64,000 nt of DNA, taken from assembly GCA_902651635.1 (NCBI GenBank), contig CACRSC010001917.1, positions 371,627-435,626 on the forward strand, written 5' to 3'. Origin of the DNA: Mastigamoeba balamuthi (lineage: Eukaryota > Evosea > Mastigamoebida > Mastigamoebidae). The notes below the pieces were generated by a model. The model did no database searches, was not told the DNA's origin, and saw only the letters and a program-made list of their open reading frames with translations. Each line of letters opens with the position of its first letter. Within the stretch, counting starts at the first letter, position 1. Below, in pieces: positions 10,845 to 22,872 of the stretch. The position numbers and the translations under genes were made by a program.

Positions 10845-13839
10845 CTAGAGGGAAAGCACTGGGAGGATACTCAGCAGCAGAAACGCGGGCGCGACGCACG
10901 GGGCAGCGCTGGCAACACTCGCTGCCACGCGCTTGGTCCACGGGCGAGCCCCGAAGTGCTTGACGATGTTCTTCGTGTTGGGCCTCTTCCACAGGTCGCT
11001 CAGCGGGTCGGAGATCTTGACCAGCAGCTCCTCCGACACCTTCTCGGGTGCCTTCTCGGTCTCGACGACGACGAGCAGCTCGTGCACGCTCCCGGTCCTC
11101 CCAACGTCGACAACCCGCACGGAGCCCTGCGTGGCGTTCATCGCCCTGGCCAGGTCCTCGGCCATCCCCGTCATATTGAGCTGCTGGCCCGCGGGCACGT
11201 CCACCTTGATGAACAGGCACGCGGTCCCCTCGGCGTCGCAGATGGCGCTCTGCTCCGACGAGTCGAGCGTCTGCACCGGCTCGTCCTCGCGGCGGCTCTC
11301 CGCACGCGACGAGGACACCGGGGGCTCGGCGGAAGAGCTGCTCGAGGCGGAGTTGCCAGAGAGGCTCGAGGCGGAGCTGCCGGGGAGGGACGGGGACTGC
11401 GGGATGAAGCCCTGGCACGAGTGCGCGTCGGGGACTGTCTCGAGCGAGGCGTTCCTCTGCAGGTGGCACGCGTGCTTGGGGCTGTCCGCTGTCGGCAGCT
11501 TCACGAGGAACCCCACGCACATCGGAGCCTTGGCGCACGACTCGCGGCACTCGGCCGGGCCCTCGACGGCGAACGCGGGAACCAGCAGCTCAAAGTCCCT
11601 GGCGCGCGCGGCAGCGACGCACGGGAGCTCCCCGAGGCACGAGCCGCCCAGTGGCACCGCAGTGGCCGCCGAGGACGCGTTGGCGAGGAGCCCGCAGGTC
11701 TGCAGCCCCGGCGTGCCCTCGTCCGAGCTCAGCGTCCAGCCCGTGCAGCCCGCGGTGCCGACGCAGAGGCTCTCGCACTCGGCGTCGCCGCCGCGCACCT
11801 CGTGCGTCGAGGACGCGGGGGCGGAGGAGCCCGTCGCGGCGCGGCAGCGCAGCACGCCGAGGCACCGACCGCTGGCGGGCGCGGCCCTGGGAGCGACGGC
11901 GCCCCTCTTGAGCGTGCAGGTCCGCCACTGGTCCTCGTAGACGAACGCGGTGCAGCCGGCCGTCGCCCTGCAGCGGTGCGCGCACTGAGCGTCGCCCAGC
12001 GGGGCCGCGAACGGCGGCTCCAGGTCGGCCGACTGCGCGTCGAGCGCTGCACTGCACTGCGAGGCCGCGGCGCAGCGCCCGGGCGACGCCCTGCTGGACC
12101 CGCGGCTCGCGTAGAGGCGGCACGCCTGCGCGTGCAGTGAGCCCGAGACGTCGAGGTCCCACGCCGCGCAGCCCGCGGTCGAGTGGCAGAGCCCCGCGCA
12201 CTCGGCGTCGCCCCCGTAGACGACGCTGCTGTGCGGGAGCGGCGCGACGTCGGCGACCCGCGTGCCCGCCGCGCACAGCAGCGCCGCGCTGCACGCGCCC
12301 GCGCTGCTGGCGTTGGAGTCCGCGCGCGCGAACAGCTCGCAGCGCTGCCGGTGCACCTCGCCGCCCGCGAGCTCCGAGACCGCGTAGGCCGCGCAGCCCT
12401 CTGTCCCCGCGCAGCTCGCGAAGCACTCGTAGTCGCCCCCGCGCACAACGAACTCCGAGCGCAGCGCTTGGCCTCCGACGGCCGTCGCCGCGCTGCACCG
12501 CAGCCGCGCGAGGCAGCCCGCCGCGCCCGCGTCCTCGCCCGCGCCCGCGCCGCCGGCGTCGGCGTAGAGCGTGCAGGGCTGCAGGGCGGGCGCCGCCGCG
12601 TGGTCGTGGGCGAAGGCCCTGCAGCGCTCGGTGGCCCTGCAGAGCGCCGCGCACTCGGCGTCCCCGCCCATCAGCAGCGCCGTCCGCATCGGCGCGGCCC
12701 CGGCCCCCGCGCGCCTCCGCGGGGCGCACTGCATGACGTGCGAGCAGACGCCCGCCGCTGGCGTGGCCGCGAGGCCGCCGCCGCCGACGACGAGCGCGCA
12801 GGCGGCGCCCGCGGCGTCGGCGGTGCTGTTGGCGGACCACGCGGAGCAGCCGGCGGTGGCCGCGCAGAGCCGCGCGCACTCGACGTCGTCGCGCACGCGG
12901 CGGGCGGGCGTCCGCGCGGGGGCCGCGAGGGCCGCCGAGGCCTCGCAGTGCAGCGACGCGGTGCAGGCGGCCGACGCCGAGGCCGAGAGCACCGCCTCGT
13001 CCGAGCGGGCGAGCAGCGTGCAGCGTTGGCGCGCCCGCAGGACCGCCACGTCCAGCGTGTAGCCCGCGCAGAGCGGCGTCTGGCGGCAGTGCCACGCGCA
13101 CTCGGCGTCGCCGCCGGTGACCCAGTGCGTCGCGTTGGCCTCGGCCGACGCGGGGGCGGCCGTCTGCGCGCGGCAGCGGACCTCGGACGTGCACGCGCTG
13201 GCGGAGGGGAACGTGGCGTTGAGCGCCGACCACATCACGCAGACGGCCTGGGCGCCGCTGAGGTCCAGCGTGAACGCTGGGGCGGGGGGGGGTATCAATT
13301 GAGTTCGCAGTTGCGGCAATCCCCCAATTCGGAAATTATATTCGGGGAAAGTTCCGAGAATGTTCGGCAAGTGCCCGCTCGCGCGCACCGTTGCAGCCGC
13401 GCCGCTTGCGGCACTGGAAGGCGCAATCCGCGGCGGGGCCGTCGCTCCGCGCCACGACCCTCTCGGCCACGGCCCCGGCGCCGCCGGTGGCTCCGCGGCA
13501 CTGCTGGACGGCCGCGCACTCGGCGGAGCCATGGCCGCCCGAGACCTCGACGGCGCCCGTGTACCACGTGCACTGCACGCCGCTGACCTGGTTGGTTTCC
13601 GCGGCCCACGCGGTGCAGTTGTCCCGCGACTGGCAGCCGCGCCAGCAGTAGTCCTCGTCCAGGGCGCTGGTGTACGCCAGCACTCGGCCCCTGGAGACTC
13701 GCCCGCCCTGCTCGCAAAACTCGAAGCCCCGCGAGACGCTGGCGAGCAGCGGCAGCAGCAGCAGAAAGGCGGCAGAAACGGTACCGGCCTTTGGGTGGTG
13801 CACTAAGCAGCAGGTTTTGACGGGTTTGGGACGCAGCAT
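10845..13839 (-). CDS. Cys-rich PAN/apple-like repeat surface protein, probably GPI-anchored
   Basis: Exons 13389-13839 and 10845-13276 (intron 13277-13386) give 960 aa. The N-terminus carries a signal peptide with a Leu-rich core at about residues 23-35. Ten tandem units of about 70 residues follow, each with the pattern G-G-D-A-E-C-x-x-x-C-x-x-x-x-x-C-x-A-(W/F/Y), then C-x-L, and ending C-x-x-x-(L/V)-x-C. The six-Cys spacing resembles PAN/apple modules, which bind protein or carbohydrate. A Ser-rich stalk and a less Cys-rich domain precede a hydrophobic C-terminal tail (Ala/Leu/Val-rich, no charged end), typical of a GPI-attachment signal. Expected location is the outer cell surface. The assignment to PAN/apple is by cysteine pattern only; it could be a lineage-specific Cys module. 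Confidence 0.7.
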
Positions 13840-14228
13840 GTGGTGTGAGAACCGAACACAGGACAGGAAAGAGATTATGGTGACAAGCGTCGCACTTTTT
13901 GTGGTGCCCAGGGGGGCGTTGGCGGTGGGGAGGTGGGCAAGGGTTGTGCGGGGACGGGTACGGAGGGTAGATTCGGTGTGTTGTGGGGTTCGGGTGTGGT
14001 CTCAGAGATTCAGTCCGTGGGGCAGACAGATATCTTTCTGTTCCGCCTTCTTTCTCAAGGCTCTCAGCCAGGGTGCACGGACATCAGCTGATATGCCCTA
14101 TTTGCCCCCTTTTGAGCATTTGTTCGCCGCTTGTACACTTTGCCCTCTGCGCTCTCGTCTTATCGTCCAATCAAACAACACAGGCGCTAAGCCCCGCCCT
14201 TCCTGCCCCCGCCACTTCCTCTGGTGGC

Positions 14229-15290
14229 TCAGTTGTGAAAGCGCGCTATCAGTGTCGCGGCTGCCTCCGTGTTGCGGTTGACTGCGTTGGGGATTATGTT
14301 GTGCGAGTACTTGTCCGCGACCTCTGTGCCCCGCTCAGCGTCGCCCAGCGTCAAGTACGCACGCACAAACACCGACAGCTCTGCGGGGTGGCACAGCACA
14401 GGCACCGCACACGTCATAACTGAGTCACAAATCCACGAGGGGGCAAAAGGAGGGGAGGGGGGAGGCAGTAGTCGCACGAGGCGTCAGACAGCACTTCTGC
14501 ATCACGAAGCCCGGCTGGTACTCGGTGAGCGCCTGGGCGATGCCCGAGACCAGCGCCCGCGCGCACGTGGGGAGCTCCACGGGCAGGTGCGGCTGGAAGA
14601 TGTCCACGACAATGAAGAGGCCTGGGGGGATGGGGACCCGTTAGCAAGGGGTGCATGTATGGGCGAAGTCAGAGGGGCAAGGGCACTCTTGGGCGCAGAC
14701 TGGAGGATAGCTGGGAGGGGCGCCAGGGACAGGGCAGCGACTGGAGGGTGGGGTCGGGCCACGCCGCTGCTGTCAGGGCTCGAGGGGGAGCTGCTGGAGC
14801 TGCCGGAGCTGCCGGAGCTGTCGTGCTGCTGCTGCGGGGGGCGCGTGTACTTCTTGTACCTGCCGGGCTCCCTGGCGAACACCGAGAAGGGCTGGCTGTA
14901 CACGGCCACCCCGCCGAGGGCCACGGCCACGACGAGGTTCGCGACGTGCAGGTGCTTCCTCGACGACGAGCACTTGGACCGCACGGTGGCGCAGAACGAC
15001 TCGAGGTCGCCGGGCAGCTGCTCGTCGCTGCGCACCCGCGCGTCGCTGAGCTCCAGCACGTCGCCGCACAGCCCGCACCGCACCGCCGGCGACGGGCCCG
15101 CGTCCGCGTGCACCGTGCAGCGCTGCAGGGCCCCCAGCACGTCCTCGGTCCCCAGCCCGCGCGCGAGGCGCCAGCGGCGGGGCAGCAGCAGCTCGGCCGT
15201 GTAGGACTTGTACATGTGGATGACCCCCGTGCCCACGCTCAGCACCGGGCCCCCGAACGCCGCGAAGATCCGCTCGGTCCGCGTCGACAT
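14229..15290 (-). CDS. Unrecognised protein with CxxC pair, three exons
   Basis: The start Met is at 15290. Exon 1 runs to about 14690, exon 2 spans about 14625-14496 and exon 3 ends at the stop at 14229; short GT-AG introns separate them. The N-terminal half has a C-G-L-C pair and a segment around S-S-R-K-H-L-H-V-A-N-L followed by S-Q-P-F-S-V-F-A-R-E. That faintly recalls the edge of immunoglobulin-fold DNA-binding domains, but I would not assign it. A Gln/Ser-rich linker follows, then a helical C-terminus. No transmembrane segment is clear. It lies downstream of NAA35 on the same strand with about 350 bases between. Function unknown. Confidence 0.55.
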
Positions 15291-15637
15291 CGCTCGCGTC
15301 TGGCCGGGCGTCTGGGAGTGCGTGCGGCGCGCGGGCGCTGCAGAACGCAGGGCCGGAAGAGGCGGATGGAAACTGTGAGGATTTTTCCGCGGTTTTTCCC
15401 GTTTTTGTTCGAAACCAGCCCGTCGGGATGATTTGCTTCGGAAATCTTTCCTATCTGAAGAAATCTACCGGTGGCAACTCTCAGAGGTGCACTATTCATT
15501 CATCCAGAAATCCACATAATATCTACTGATACGTGGCTCACTAATAGAGATTTTCTTGGTGTTGCCTTTGATTGCGAGGCTGGAAGTGGTGGGGAAGCAT
15601 TTGGTACGTGGGGGGAACAAAGTGAACGCGCTTGGCT
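15291..15637. other. Intergenic between NAA35 and the 14.2-15.3 kb gene
   Basis: This 347-base stretch separates two genes transcribed leftwards, so it holds the 3' end of NAA35 and the promoter of the next gene. It is relatively AT-rich near 15480-15560. No further exon or RNA gene was seen. Confidence 0.5.
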
Positions 15638-18183
15638 TCATATGCGCCTGATCTTGGGGAGCGTGATGGTGGGGAAGCTCGGGCACAGCGACCAGTCGTA
15701 CACGGGCGCGTTGTCGACGGTGAACTCCTTGCTGTTGCGGTCCGGGTTGCTCTGGATGAGCTGTATGTTCAGCATGTTCACCACCAGTAGCTGCTCGGGC
15801 GCAACATAACTCGGGTGAGAAACGCAGTGAATTTCCACGCATTTCCGTGGATTTTCTGTGGACTTTCCAAGATATTCTCCCACCCCCCCTGTGCGTGGCG
15901 TGGTCGCTCAGCGTACTCGAGTCCAGCTCTGGACCTTGGGCGGCGCGATCAGGGGTATCTCGTTCATGTCCACGATGCTCTTGCTGTAGCAAACGAGCGC
16001 GGCCTTGCACGCCTTGAAGCTGTCCAGCGCGCCGTTAATCAGCGCGTCTCCCTGCGGGAAAGCGCCCGGTCAGCAAGAGAGACGGGTTGAGGCGAAACGG
16101 TTCTGGGACGGTTCCGCACGGAGAACTTCCTGAAGTCGCCGGTCTCGACCCAGTTCTGGAACGTCAGCGGCTGCGGGATCATGAAGTACTGGAAGACGCG
16201 GAAGCGGTACTCGAAGAGGGCCTCCTCGCTGCCGTAGACGGGCTCGGCCTTCTTGGCCGCGCCGTAGGCGAGCAGCGCCGAGACCATCCGGAACGTCGCC
16301 CGCGTGCAGAAGAACTCGGCCTCCATGAGGTACAGCAGCGGGCACGAGACGTCGGGGTCCTCCACCGGCGGCTGCGGGGCCTCCCTGCCCTTCTTCCCTG
16401 CTGCGGCGCGGGTTTGACCGGAGTCAATTTAGACCCAATGGAGTTCGAATTCCCGCGGACCCTTCTGGGGCTTGGCCTTGACCTTGCGGGCCATGAGGAG
16501 CGAGACGGCGCGGATCTCGATGTACTGCGAGCGGCGCATGCCGAGGAGGAAGTCGAGGTACCAGAAGACGACGGCGTACTCGCGCGGGGCGAAGAGGCCG
16601 AGCTCGAAGCCGAGCTGCAGGTAGAGGGCCATGAAGAGCAGCTTGAGCGACGACGCGTAGCCCATGAAGAGCCCGCCGCTGCGGATCGACGAGGGCACGG
16701 CCGAGGGCGGCGCGGGCGGCAGCGGGTGCGCGGCGGCGAGCAGCTGGTCGACCTCGATGGCGACGCTCTGCGCCGCGTCCCAGTGCCGCAGCAGCTCGAA
16801 CGTCTTGCGGCGCATGCGCGAGCGGTTGCTGCAGACCGTCTCGAAGGTGACCTCCCAGACGCCCGCCAGGTGCTCGATCAGCGCGGCGCTCTCGGCGTCG
16901 CGGACCCAGGCGGCGGGCAGCGGGAACGCGAGCAGCGACCGCGACACGCGCTCGGCCATCGAGGCGCCCGCCGAGCACTCGGGGCTGCGCAGCGCCCGCA
17001 GCAGCCACGACCGCGCAAAGACGTCGGGCGAGGTCTCGCTGAACTGCAGCGTCCAGTGCAGCAGCCGCAGCAGGTCCACGCCCCCGGCGTCCAGCGGCAC
17101 GGCGCACGCGCGCGCCAGCCCCTCGACGTGCCTGCGCAGCACAGCGACGGCGTCCGCGAGTTCCGGCAGCTCCGCGCCGCGCAGCACGGCCGGCGCCTCG
17201 ACGCGCATGGCGATGCGCGGCTCGTAGGCCCCCGCGGGCTCCTGGGCGAGCTCGGCGCCCTCGGCCGCGTGCTCGAGGGCCGCCAGCGCCGCCTTGGCCG
17301 CGCGGCGCGCAGCGTCGAGGCGCAGCGAGTCGAGCGCGACGTGCAGCTGCAGCAGCGTCCTGTGCACGCGCAGCCGCGCGCAGAGGGCGTCGGCGACGGG
17401 GTCCCTGCGCCCGTGGTGCTGCTCGCGCCTGTGCTCGTCCTCTGCGCGCGCGAGCTCGTCGGCCAGCGCCTGCGCCGAGGGCACCTCGTCCATGGGCCCG
17501 AACCCGGGCAGCTGCAGGCAGACGTCCTCCTCGGCGCACACCCCGGCCTCGCGCACCGCCTCCATCGCCCCGGCGCACTCGCGCACCGCCGCGCAGACGA
17601 CCGCGCGCACGTGCGGCGCCCGCAGCTCGCGGGCCGCGTCGTGCGCGTAGAGGCACGTGTAGACGCTCTGCGCCAGCGACGCGCTGCCCCCCAGCCACGC
17701 GCCCAGCGCCCGCGTCAGGTAGTCCGCCACGTGCAGCGCCTCCGCGGGGCTCAGCGCCGCGTCGGGCCGCAGGGCCCCGGCCGCCCTGCGCTCGGCGACG
17801 CTGGCCACGGCCCCCGCGCCCAGCCCGGGGTCCATCCGCGCGTCGCCCACGTCGCTGGCGCACATGGCCCCCTGCAGCGTGAAGTCGGCGCTGTGCACCA
17901 GCTCCCCGGGCCCCAGCTGCGCCCCCGCGCGGTCGAACACCGCCGTGACGTCGGCCCACGTGGCCGGGGCTGGCGCCGGGGCGGGGGCTGCGGCGGCGTC
18001 GGCCTTGGGGTTGGCGTCCGGAGGGCTGCTGTGAGGGGAGGGCAAGGGGGCCGTTGCGAGGGGGCTCAGGGGCTGCGCGGCGAGCGGGAACGACAGAGGA
18101 GGAGGTCCCCGGGACGCGGGGGCGTACAGGTCGGGCGGGTCGGGCAGGGACTCAACGACGTCGGGGTGCGAGGGCTCCACCAT
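15638..18183 (-). CDS. NAA35: NatC N-alpha-acetyltransferase auxiliary subunit NAA35/Mak10
   Basis: The conserved NAA35 N-terminal block is present: W-A-D-V-T near residue 59, then L-G-P-G-E-L-V-H-S-A-D-F, a segment ending M-D-P-G-L, and further on S-L-A-Q-S-V-Y-T-C-L-Y. The middle is helical and the C-terminal exons (16345-16110, 16045-15900 and about 15815-15638) restore frame across short introns, ending A-P-V-Y-D-W-S-L-C-P-S-F-P as in the family. NAA35 tethers the catalytic NAA30 and NAA38 to the ribosome for co-translational N-terminal acetylation. The Met at 18183 is preferred; the frame stays open to 18297 but that extension is not family-like. The last splice junction, near 15800-15895, is not resolved. 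Confidence 0.85.
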
Positions 18184-18436
18184 CTCTTCGGGAGGTGAAA
18201 AAAGGAGGGGACGACACAGATCGCACAGCAGATATTCTAATCTTCCTGAGAGAAATCGGGATCTCTGCCAGCCACCCACTGCTCCTCGATCGCGCACCGT
18301 GGCTGTGTGGCCGTGATGTGGCGTCTGTCAAATCGCTGTGCGGAGGCCGCTTCGATCCGGGGCGTTTAGATATTAGTAAATATCTCTGGAGATATCATAT
18401 CTCTAGATTTCGTCATTCGCGCGCTGTTGGGACCAA
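18184..18436. promoter_or_regulatory. Divergent promoter between NAA35 and RPC7
   Basis: A 253-base gap between opposite-facing starts. It becomes AT-rich towards RPC7, with an interrupted dyad at about 18384-18400 (ATATCTC and GAGATAT around a TG centre) and repeated AGATAT words, matching the GATATC-type motif also seen in introns of this window. Confidence 0.45.
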
Positions 18437-19225
18437 ATGTACCGCGGCGGAGGCAGAGGCGGGTTCGGCCGCGGCGGCGGCTTCGGCGACCGTGGGCCTG
18501 CGGGCCGCGGGACCTTCGTCCCCCACATCGACCCCCCAGCGCCGCTCTTCCCCCAGACCCCCCAGATGGCCCAGTGCCGCTCGGCCGCCCTGCCGCTGCC
18601 GCCCTCCGAGTCGGCGCTCGTCGCGAGGGCCGCCGCCATGCGCTCGACGCTCAGGAGGTCGCCGTACCACGTGCGCGCGGGGCCCGAGTACTCGGAGGCG
18701 TTCTGGAAGATTGCCCGCGTGGGGCTGATGCCGCTGGAGATATCTGACCCGCGCAGGGGTGCGCGAGATACGGGGATCTATTTCGCGGCCCCAAAATCCG
18801 GATTCTTGGTTCTGATTCTGGCACCCGCACAGCTCGAGCGGTGCGAGCTGCGAGCGTGGAGAAGAGCGCGCTCGCGGAGCTGGATAAGCTCGCCAAGGAA
18901 GAGGAGCTGTTCGAGAAGATGGGCAAGCCGGCGTCCGAGTCGGCCAAGGAGGCGCGCGCGAGGGTACGCACGGGATAACGAAAGAAATCAATTGATTTCT
19001 GACGCCACCGGAAAATATCAGGCGAAGATGAAGGCGCAGGAGCGGGCCGAGGCTGCCAAGCGCGAGAAGGAGAGGATGGAGGACGAGGAGGCCGAGGGCG
19101 ACGACGGCGTGGCTGGCGAGGGCGGCGACGACCTCGACGACGACTACACGGCCAAGTACGGCAGCGAGGGCGAGGACGACGAGTACGGGGCCGAGGAGGG
19201 CGGCGACGACGAGCCCGACTACTGA
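18437..19225 (+). CDS. POLR3G: RNA polymerase III subunit RPC7/Rpc31
   Basis: Exons 18437-18758, 18833-18963 and 19022-19225 sum to 657 bases (218 aa, near the usual 200-250). The protein starts with a Gly/Arg-rich N-terminus (M-Y-R-G-G-G-R-G-G-F-G-R-G-G), then a Pro-rich P-L-F-P motif and a helical region with P-Y-H-V-R. It ends in a long Asp/Glu-rich acidic tail with D-D-Y/D-E-P-D-Y. This order is diagnostic of RPC7, part of the Pol III-specific RPC3-RPC6-RPC7 subcomplex that helps recruit and open promoters of tRNA and 5S genes. Introns contain AT-rich words including AATCAATTGATT and AATATC. Confidence 0.85.
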   Translation: MYRGGGRGGFGRGGGFGDRGPAGRGTFVPHIDPPAPLFPQTPQMAQCRSAALPLPPSESALVARAAAMRSTLRRSPYHVRAGPEYSEAFWKIARVGLMPLEISDPRRGARDTGIYFAAPKSGFLVLILAPAQLERCELRAWRRARSRSWISSPRKRSCSRRWASRRPSRPRRRARGYARDNERNQLISDATGKYQAKMKAQERAEAAKREKERMEDEEAEGDDGVAGEGGDDLDDDYTAKYGSEGEDDEYGAEEGGDDEPDY

Positions 19226-19477
19226 TGTGGCGACGGCGATAGCAGGGGCACCCCCTCCCACATCCCACCTCCGCGACACGCGAACAAACGCGCGCAAGGC
19301 ATTGTTATCCGGCGACCCGCCAACCGAGCAATTGACTGCACGCTTTGCTCCGCCCCCCCTGTGGTCCGCTGCTGCTGGCTGGCCGGGAGCACCGTGGGCT
19401 GGGCTGCTGGGTTCGGGGTGGACAGAGTGAATTGGTTGTTCCCTTGGGATGTTTGTGGACTCGGATGTCACGTGCGT
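19226..19477. other. Short convergent intergenic region
   Basis: This 252-base stretch lies between the stop of RPC7 (plus) and the stop of the PHD-finger gene (minus). No gene is visible. Confidence 0.5.
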
Positions 19478-22400
19478 CTACGCGTCGGATGCCCCACTGT
19501 CGTCGGCGCGGGGGCGTTTTCGCATGAACTCCTCGCCGAACGGTCTCTTGCGCTTCTGAACTATGCGCACTGGCGCTGGAACCGGAGCCGCCACCGACTC
19601 GGACGCGTGGTACCTGGCGGCCTCGTCGGCCCACTCCCCAAAGACGCCCGCAAGCGCCCGCCCGACCTCGGCCCTCGCCTCCCTCACCTGCTCGAGCGCC
19701 CGCGAGGCCGAGGGCGACTGCGGCAGCGCCGCGTGGGCCCACTGCCGCAGCATCAGCGCGGCGCACAGCGACACCTCGCAGGCCCCGACGCGCGCCTCGC
19801 ATGTGGCGGCGGACGCGGGGCCCACGGCGCAGCGGTGGCATATCAGCGGGGCGCTAGGCCCGTCGTACGCCGAGGTGCACTCGCGGTGGTAGGGCTCGCA
19901 GCAGGTCACGCACCGCACGATCGCGCCGCCCGACCCCGCGCACACGGAGCACCGCACGGCGACGGGGCCCTCCCGCGCGCAATGCGAGCACATCAGCGGC
20001 GCCCCGTCGCCGATGCCCGCGCAGTACGTGTGCACAGAGGCCCCGCAGCCGAAGCAGTGCGAGAGCATCTCCGAGTCGCCGGGCCAGAAGCACTCGGTGC
20101 AGCAGCGTCGGCCCGGTATCGCGGGGCCCTCGGCGCCCGAGCAGAACTGGTGCGCGACGACGTGCCGCAGCTGCCAGAGGTGCCGCAGCGGCCTCGCGAG
20201 CTCGTTGCGGCCGTCGACGAGCCCGCGCTCGCGAAGCCACTCCACGCCGCCGGCGCCCCTGGGCAGCACGTGTAGGCCCCTCAGCGACATGTCGCGGTCC
20301 ACAAGCGCGCAGAGCGCGCTCTCGGCCGCCAGGCGGCCCTCGTCGTCGTCCGTGAGCAGCGCCGAAGAGCAAAGAATGCGCTCGGTGACGCGCGCAAGGG
20401 AGACCGCCTGCAGCGGCGTCAGGGGCACAACGTCCATCGGGTGCACGACGGGCACGGTCTTGCCCGAGAGCGGCGGCTCCTTGCGCAGCTTGCTCGAGGG
20501 CAGCCGGTGCGCCAGCAGGCTGTCGACGCGCACCAGCAGGCGCGGGATGCCGAGCTCCGAGTGTTCGAGCGTCCGCCGGCACGCGGCGACGTTGGACGAC
20601 TCGGGCACTTCGTCGCGGCAGCCGACGACCACGCGGCCGTACCCCCACGCGCCGCTCTCGGCCCGCGCGTCCCAGAACACGACGCTGTCGCCCGCGCGCA
20701 CGTCCGAGGCGTAGTCGTCGCTGACGGCCCACGTCAGGTGGCAGCCGTAGCGCAGCAGCGCCAGGAAGTCGACGGCTTCCGGGTTGGCGCTCAGGACCCA
20801 CTGGTTGACGTGCACGGGGGCCGCGGGCGTCGCCCTGTCGAGCACCGCGTGCGGCACGCGCTGCCTCGCGAGCGCTGTCCGCACCGCCCTGCTCGTCGCG
20901 CGCAGCAGCTCCGCGGCGCGGGACCGCACGGCGCTGGCGAGCTCGGCGACGCTCGACGGCACGGGCCCCTGCGTTGCGGGGTCCGCGTCCCCGAGGACGA
21001 TGGGCACGAAAGTGCTCGAGTCGCACGCGGGCGTGTCTCTGTAGTGCGTCCCACGCGGGGCCCACCCAAACGACCGCATCGTCGAGCGCAACGCGGCGAC
21101 CGGCGACGTGCGCTGCTCTGGCTGCTCCTGCTGCTGCTCCTGCTCCTGCTGCGGAGGTGGCTGCTGCGGCTGCGAGTCGTCCGAGTCGTCAGAATCGAAC
21201 TCGGCAAGAGAGACACGGCGGATGCGGCCGGCGGCGACCAGGCGCTCGATGTCCTCGCTCTGGGGCCCGCCGCCGCGCGTGAAGCCGTGGTTCTTCTCGA
21301 AGTGCCTCACCATGTTGCTCACGAGCCGCGTCTCGACGCAGTACCTCGCGCACTCGTCGCCCGACAGCCTGTACGTCCTCGCCTTGCTCGCCATCTTGCA
21401 CCCGTCGACCATGCACATCAGCACCGCCACCCCGGCCGTCCCTGGCGCCGCTGGCGTGGCCGCTGCTGTGCTCGGCGTCTGCGCTGCTGCTGGCGCCCTG
21501 GGCTTCTGCGGGACGCACGTGGTACATCGGCCCGCGCTCGTGACAGAGGCGCCCGGCTCGAGGGCGCTGCCGCACGACGAGCACTGCGGGAAGGCAGCGG
21601 CGGTGAGCCCCGTGCCGCGCAGCCTGTCGAACGCGCGCGAGACCTCCGGGGCGCTGCGCTGGCTGCGCATCATGCGCGATATCGACTCCCAGCCGCCAGC
21701 GCCTTCGAGCTCGAGCAGCTCGCGCAGCAGCGACACCTCGTCGGGCCCCCACCCTTCGAGTGCGTCCTCCTCGTCGCCCTGCGCTTGCGGCTGCTGCTGC
21801 TGCTGCTGCTGCTCGCCGGAAGACAGTCGTTGCTTCTTGCGCGCGGGCGCAGGCGACTGCAGAGCGAACAGCACCGGCGGGCCGACGAACGCGGGCCTCT
21901 GCGGCATCGCCTCGTCGTCGCACTCCGCCGCCTCTTCGACGGGCTCTGCCGACTGCGCCGACTCTGCCGCTGGCGTCGGGGGCGACGGGGGCTCGACGAC
22001 GATCGCGGGGGCAGGGGCAGCCACGACTGCTGCCGCTGCTGGCGGCAGCGGCTGCGGTGTTGGTAGCTGCGGCAGCGGTGCAGCGGCAACGGGCGCAGAG
22101 GCAGCGCAGGGGGGCTCGCGCTTGGTCTCCGGGCGCCGGGGCTCCGGAGCGGCCGTCTGCGGGGCCTGCTGCGGGGCGCAACGGGTGAGCGGCGGGGGCG
22201 GGTGCGGGTGCGGCAGCTGGTGCTGGACCGCCGCCGGCTCCTCTCGCTTCACCAGCGGCCGCTCGTGTTTTACCGCCACCCACTCCTCGCGCTTCGCCGG
22301 CGGCGACTCGCGCGTGGCCGCCACCTGCTCCTCGGGCCTCGCCAGCAGCTCGGGCTTGGCCGCCGCTTGCTCCTCGCGCTTCGCCAGCGGTGGCTCGCGT

Positions 22401-22872
22401 TTGACCGCCGCCTGCTGCTCGGGATTCGCCATCGGCGACACGTGCTCGGCCACTGCGGGCGCTGCCGCGGGCGCCTCGCACTTCACCTCCTCGGGCTGCT
22501 GCTGCTGCTGCTGCTGCTGCTGCGGCTTCGGTGGCGGTGCGGCGGCTGGTGCAGGTGTCGTCTCCGCTGAAGCCGGGGGAGGCTCGGAGACGGCGTGCTG
22601 CGGCTGTGTCTTGAGCATGTCGATGTAGTCGGGCGCCTCGTAGTCTGCGCGGTGCCCACTTGAGCCCCGGGGGGAGAGAGAGAAGGGGCTGGGGGGGGGC
22701 AGACGACAGACCGTCGCTGAGGAGCGCGAGGGCGGGGTTGACCGAGGAGGAGGAGGAGACGGGGCTGCGGCGCGCGACGGGCGGCGGGCGGGCGGGGGCG
22801 ACGATGACCGGCAGGGCCATCGGCGGAGGCGGCTGCATCACGCGCGAGCCCCCCAGCGGCGACGCCGAGCTC
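19478..22872 (-). CDS. PHD-finger/SANT-like chromatin protein, 5' end lost in the assembly gap
   Basis: The main exon (22622-19478) follows an upstream exon that enters the gap; the joining intron is about 46 bases near 22670-22715. In order: a poly-Gln and Ala/Pro/Lys/Glu repetitive N-terminus, a SANT/Myb-like segment (W-G-P-D-E-V-S-L-L-R-E-L-L at about residue 285), a CxxC zinc pair, and a C-x4-C ... R-H-F-E-K-N-H finger. A basic middle region comes next, then two or three back-to-back C4HC3-type fingers near residues 840-940 (C-C-T-E-C-F ... H-T-Y-C ... C-S-H-C and C-S-V-C ... Y-H-R-E-C ... C-H-R-C). The end is KRKRPF-like basic. Such fingers read histone H3 tails or act as extended PHD modules. 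The role is probably transcriptional or chromatin-based; no enzyme domain is seen. Confidence 0.75.
22495..22523 (-). repeat. CAG repeat (poly-Gln coding)
   Basis: Nine or so CAG codons on the minus strand encode a poly-Gln run in the N-terminus of the PHD-finger protein. A shorter Gln run is coded near 21790-21812. Confidence 0.85.

Noticed and set aside
16087-18198. Very long plus-strand open frame opposite NAA35
   Set aside because: It is the antisense shadow of a GC-rich coding exon: Arg/Ala/Gly/Pro-dominated, no domain, and the minus strand matches NAA35 motifs. The same applies to 20441-22066, 21108-22628, 10956-12140 and 12183-13586.
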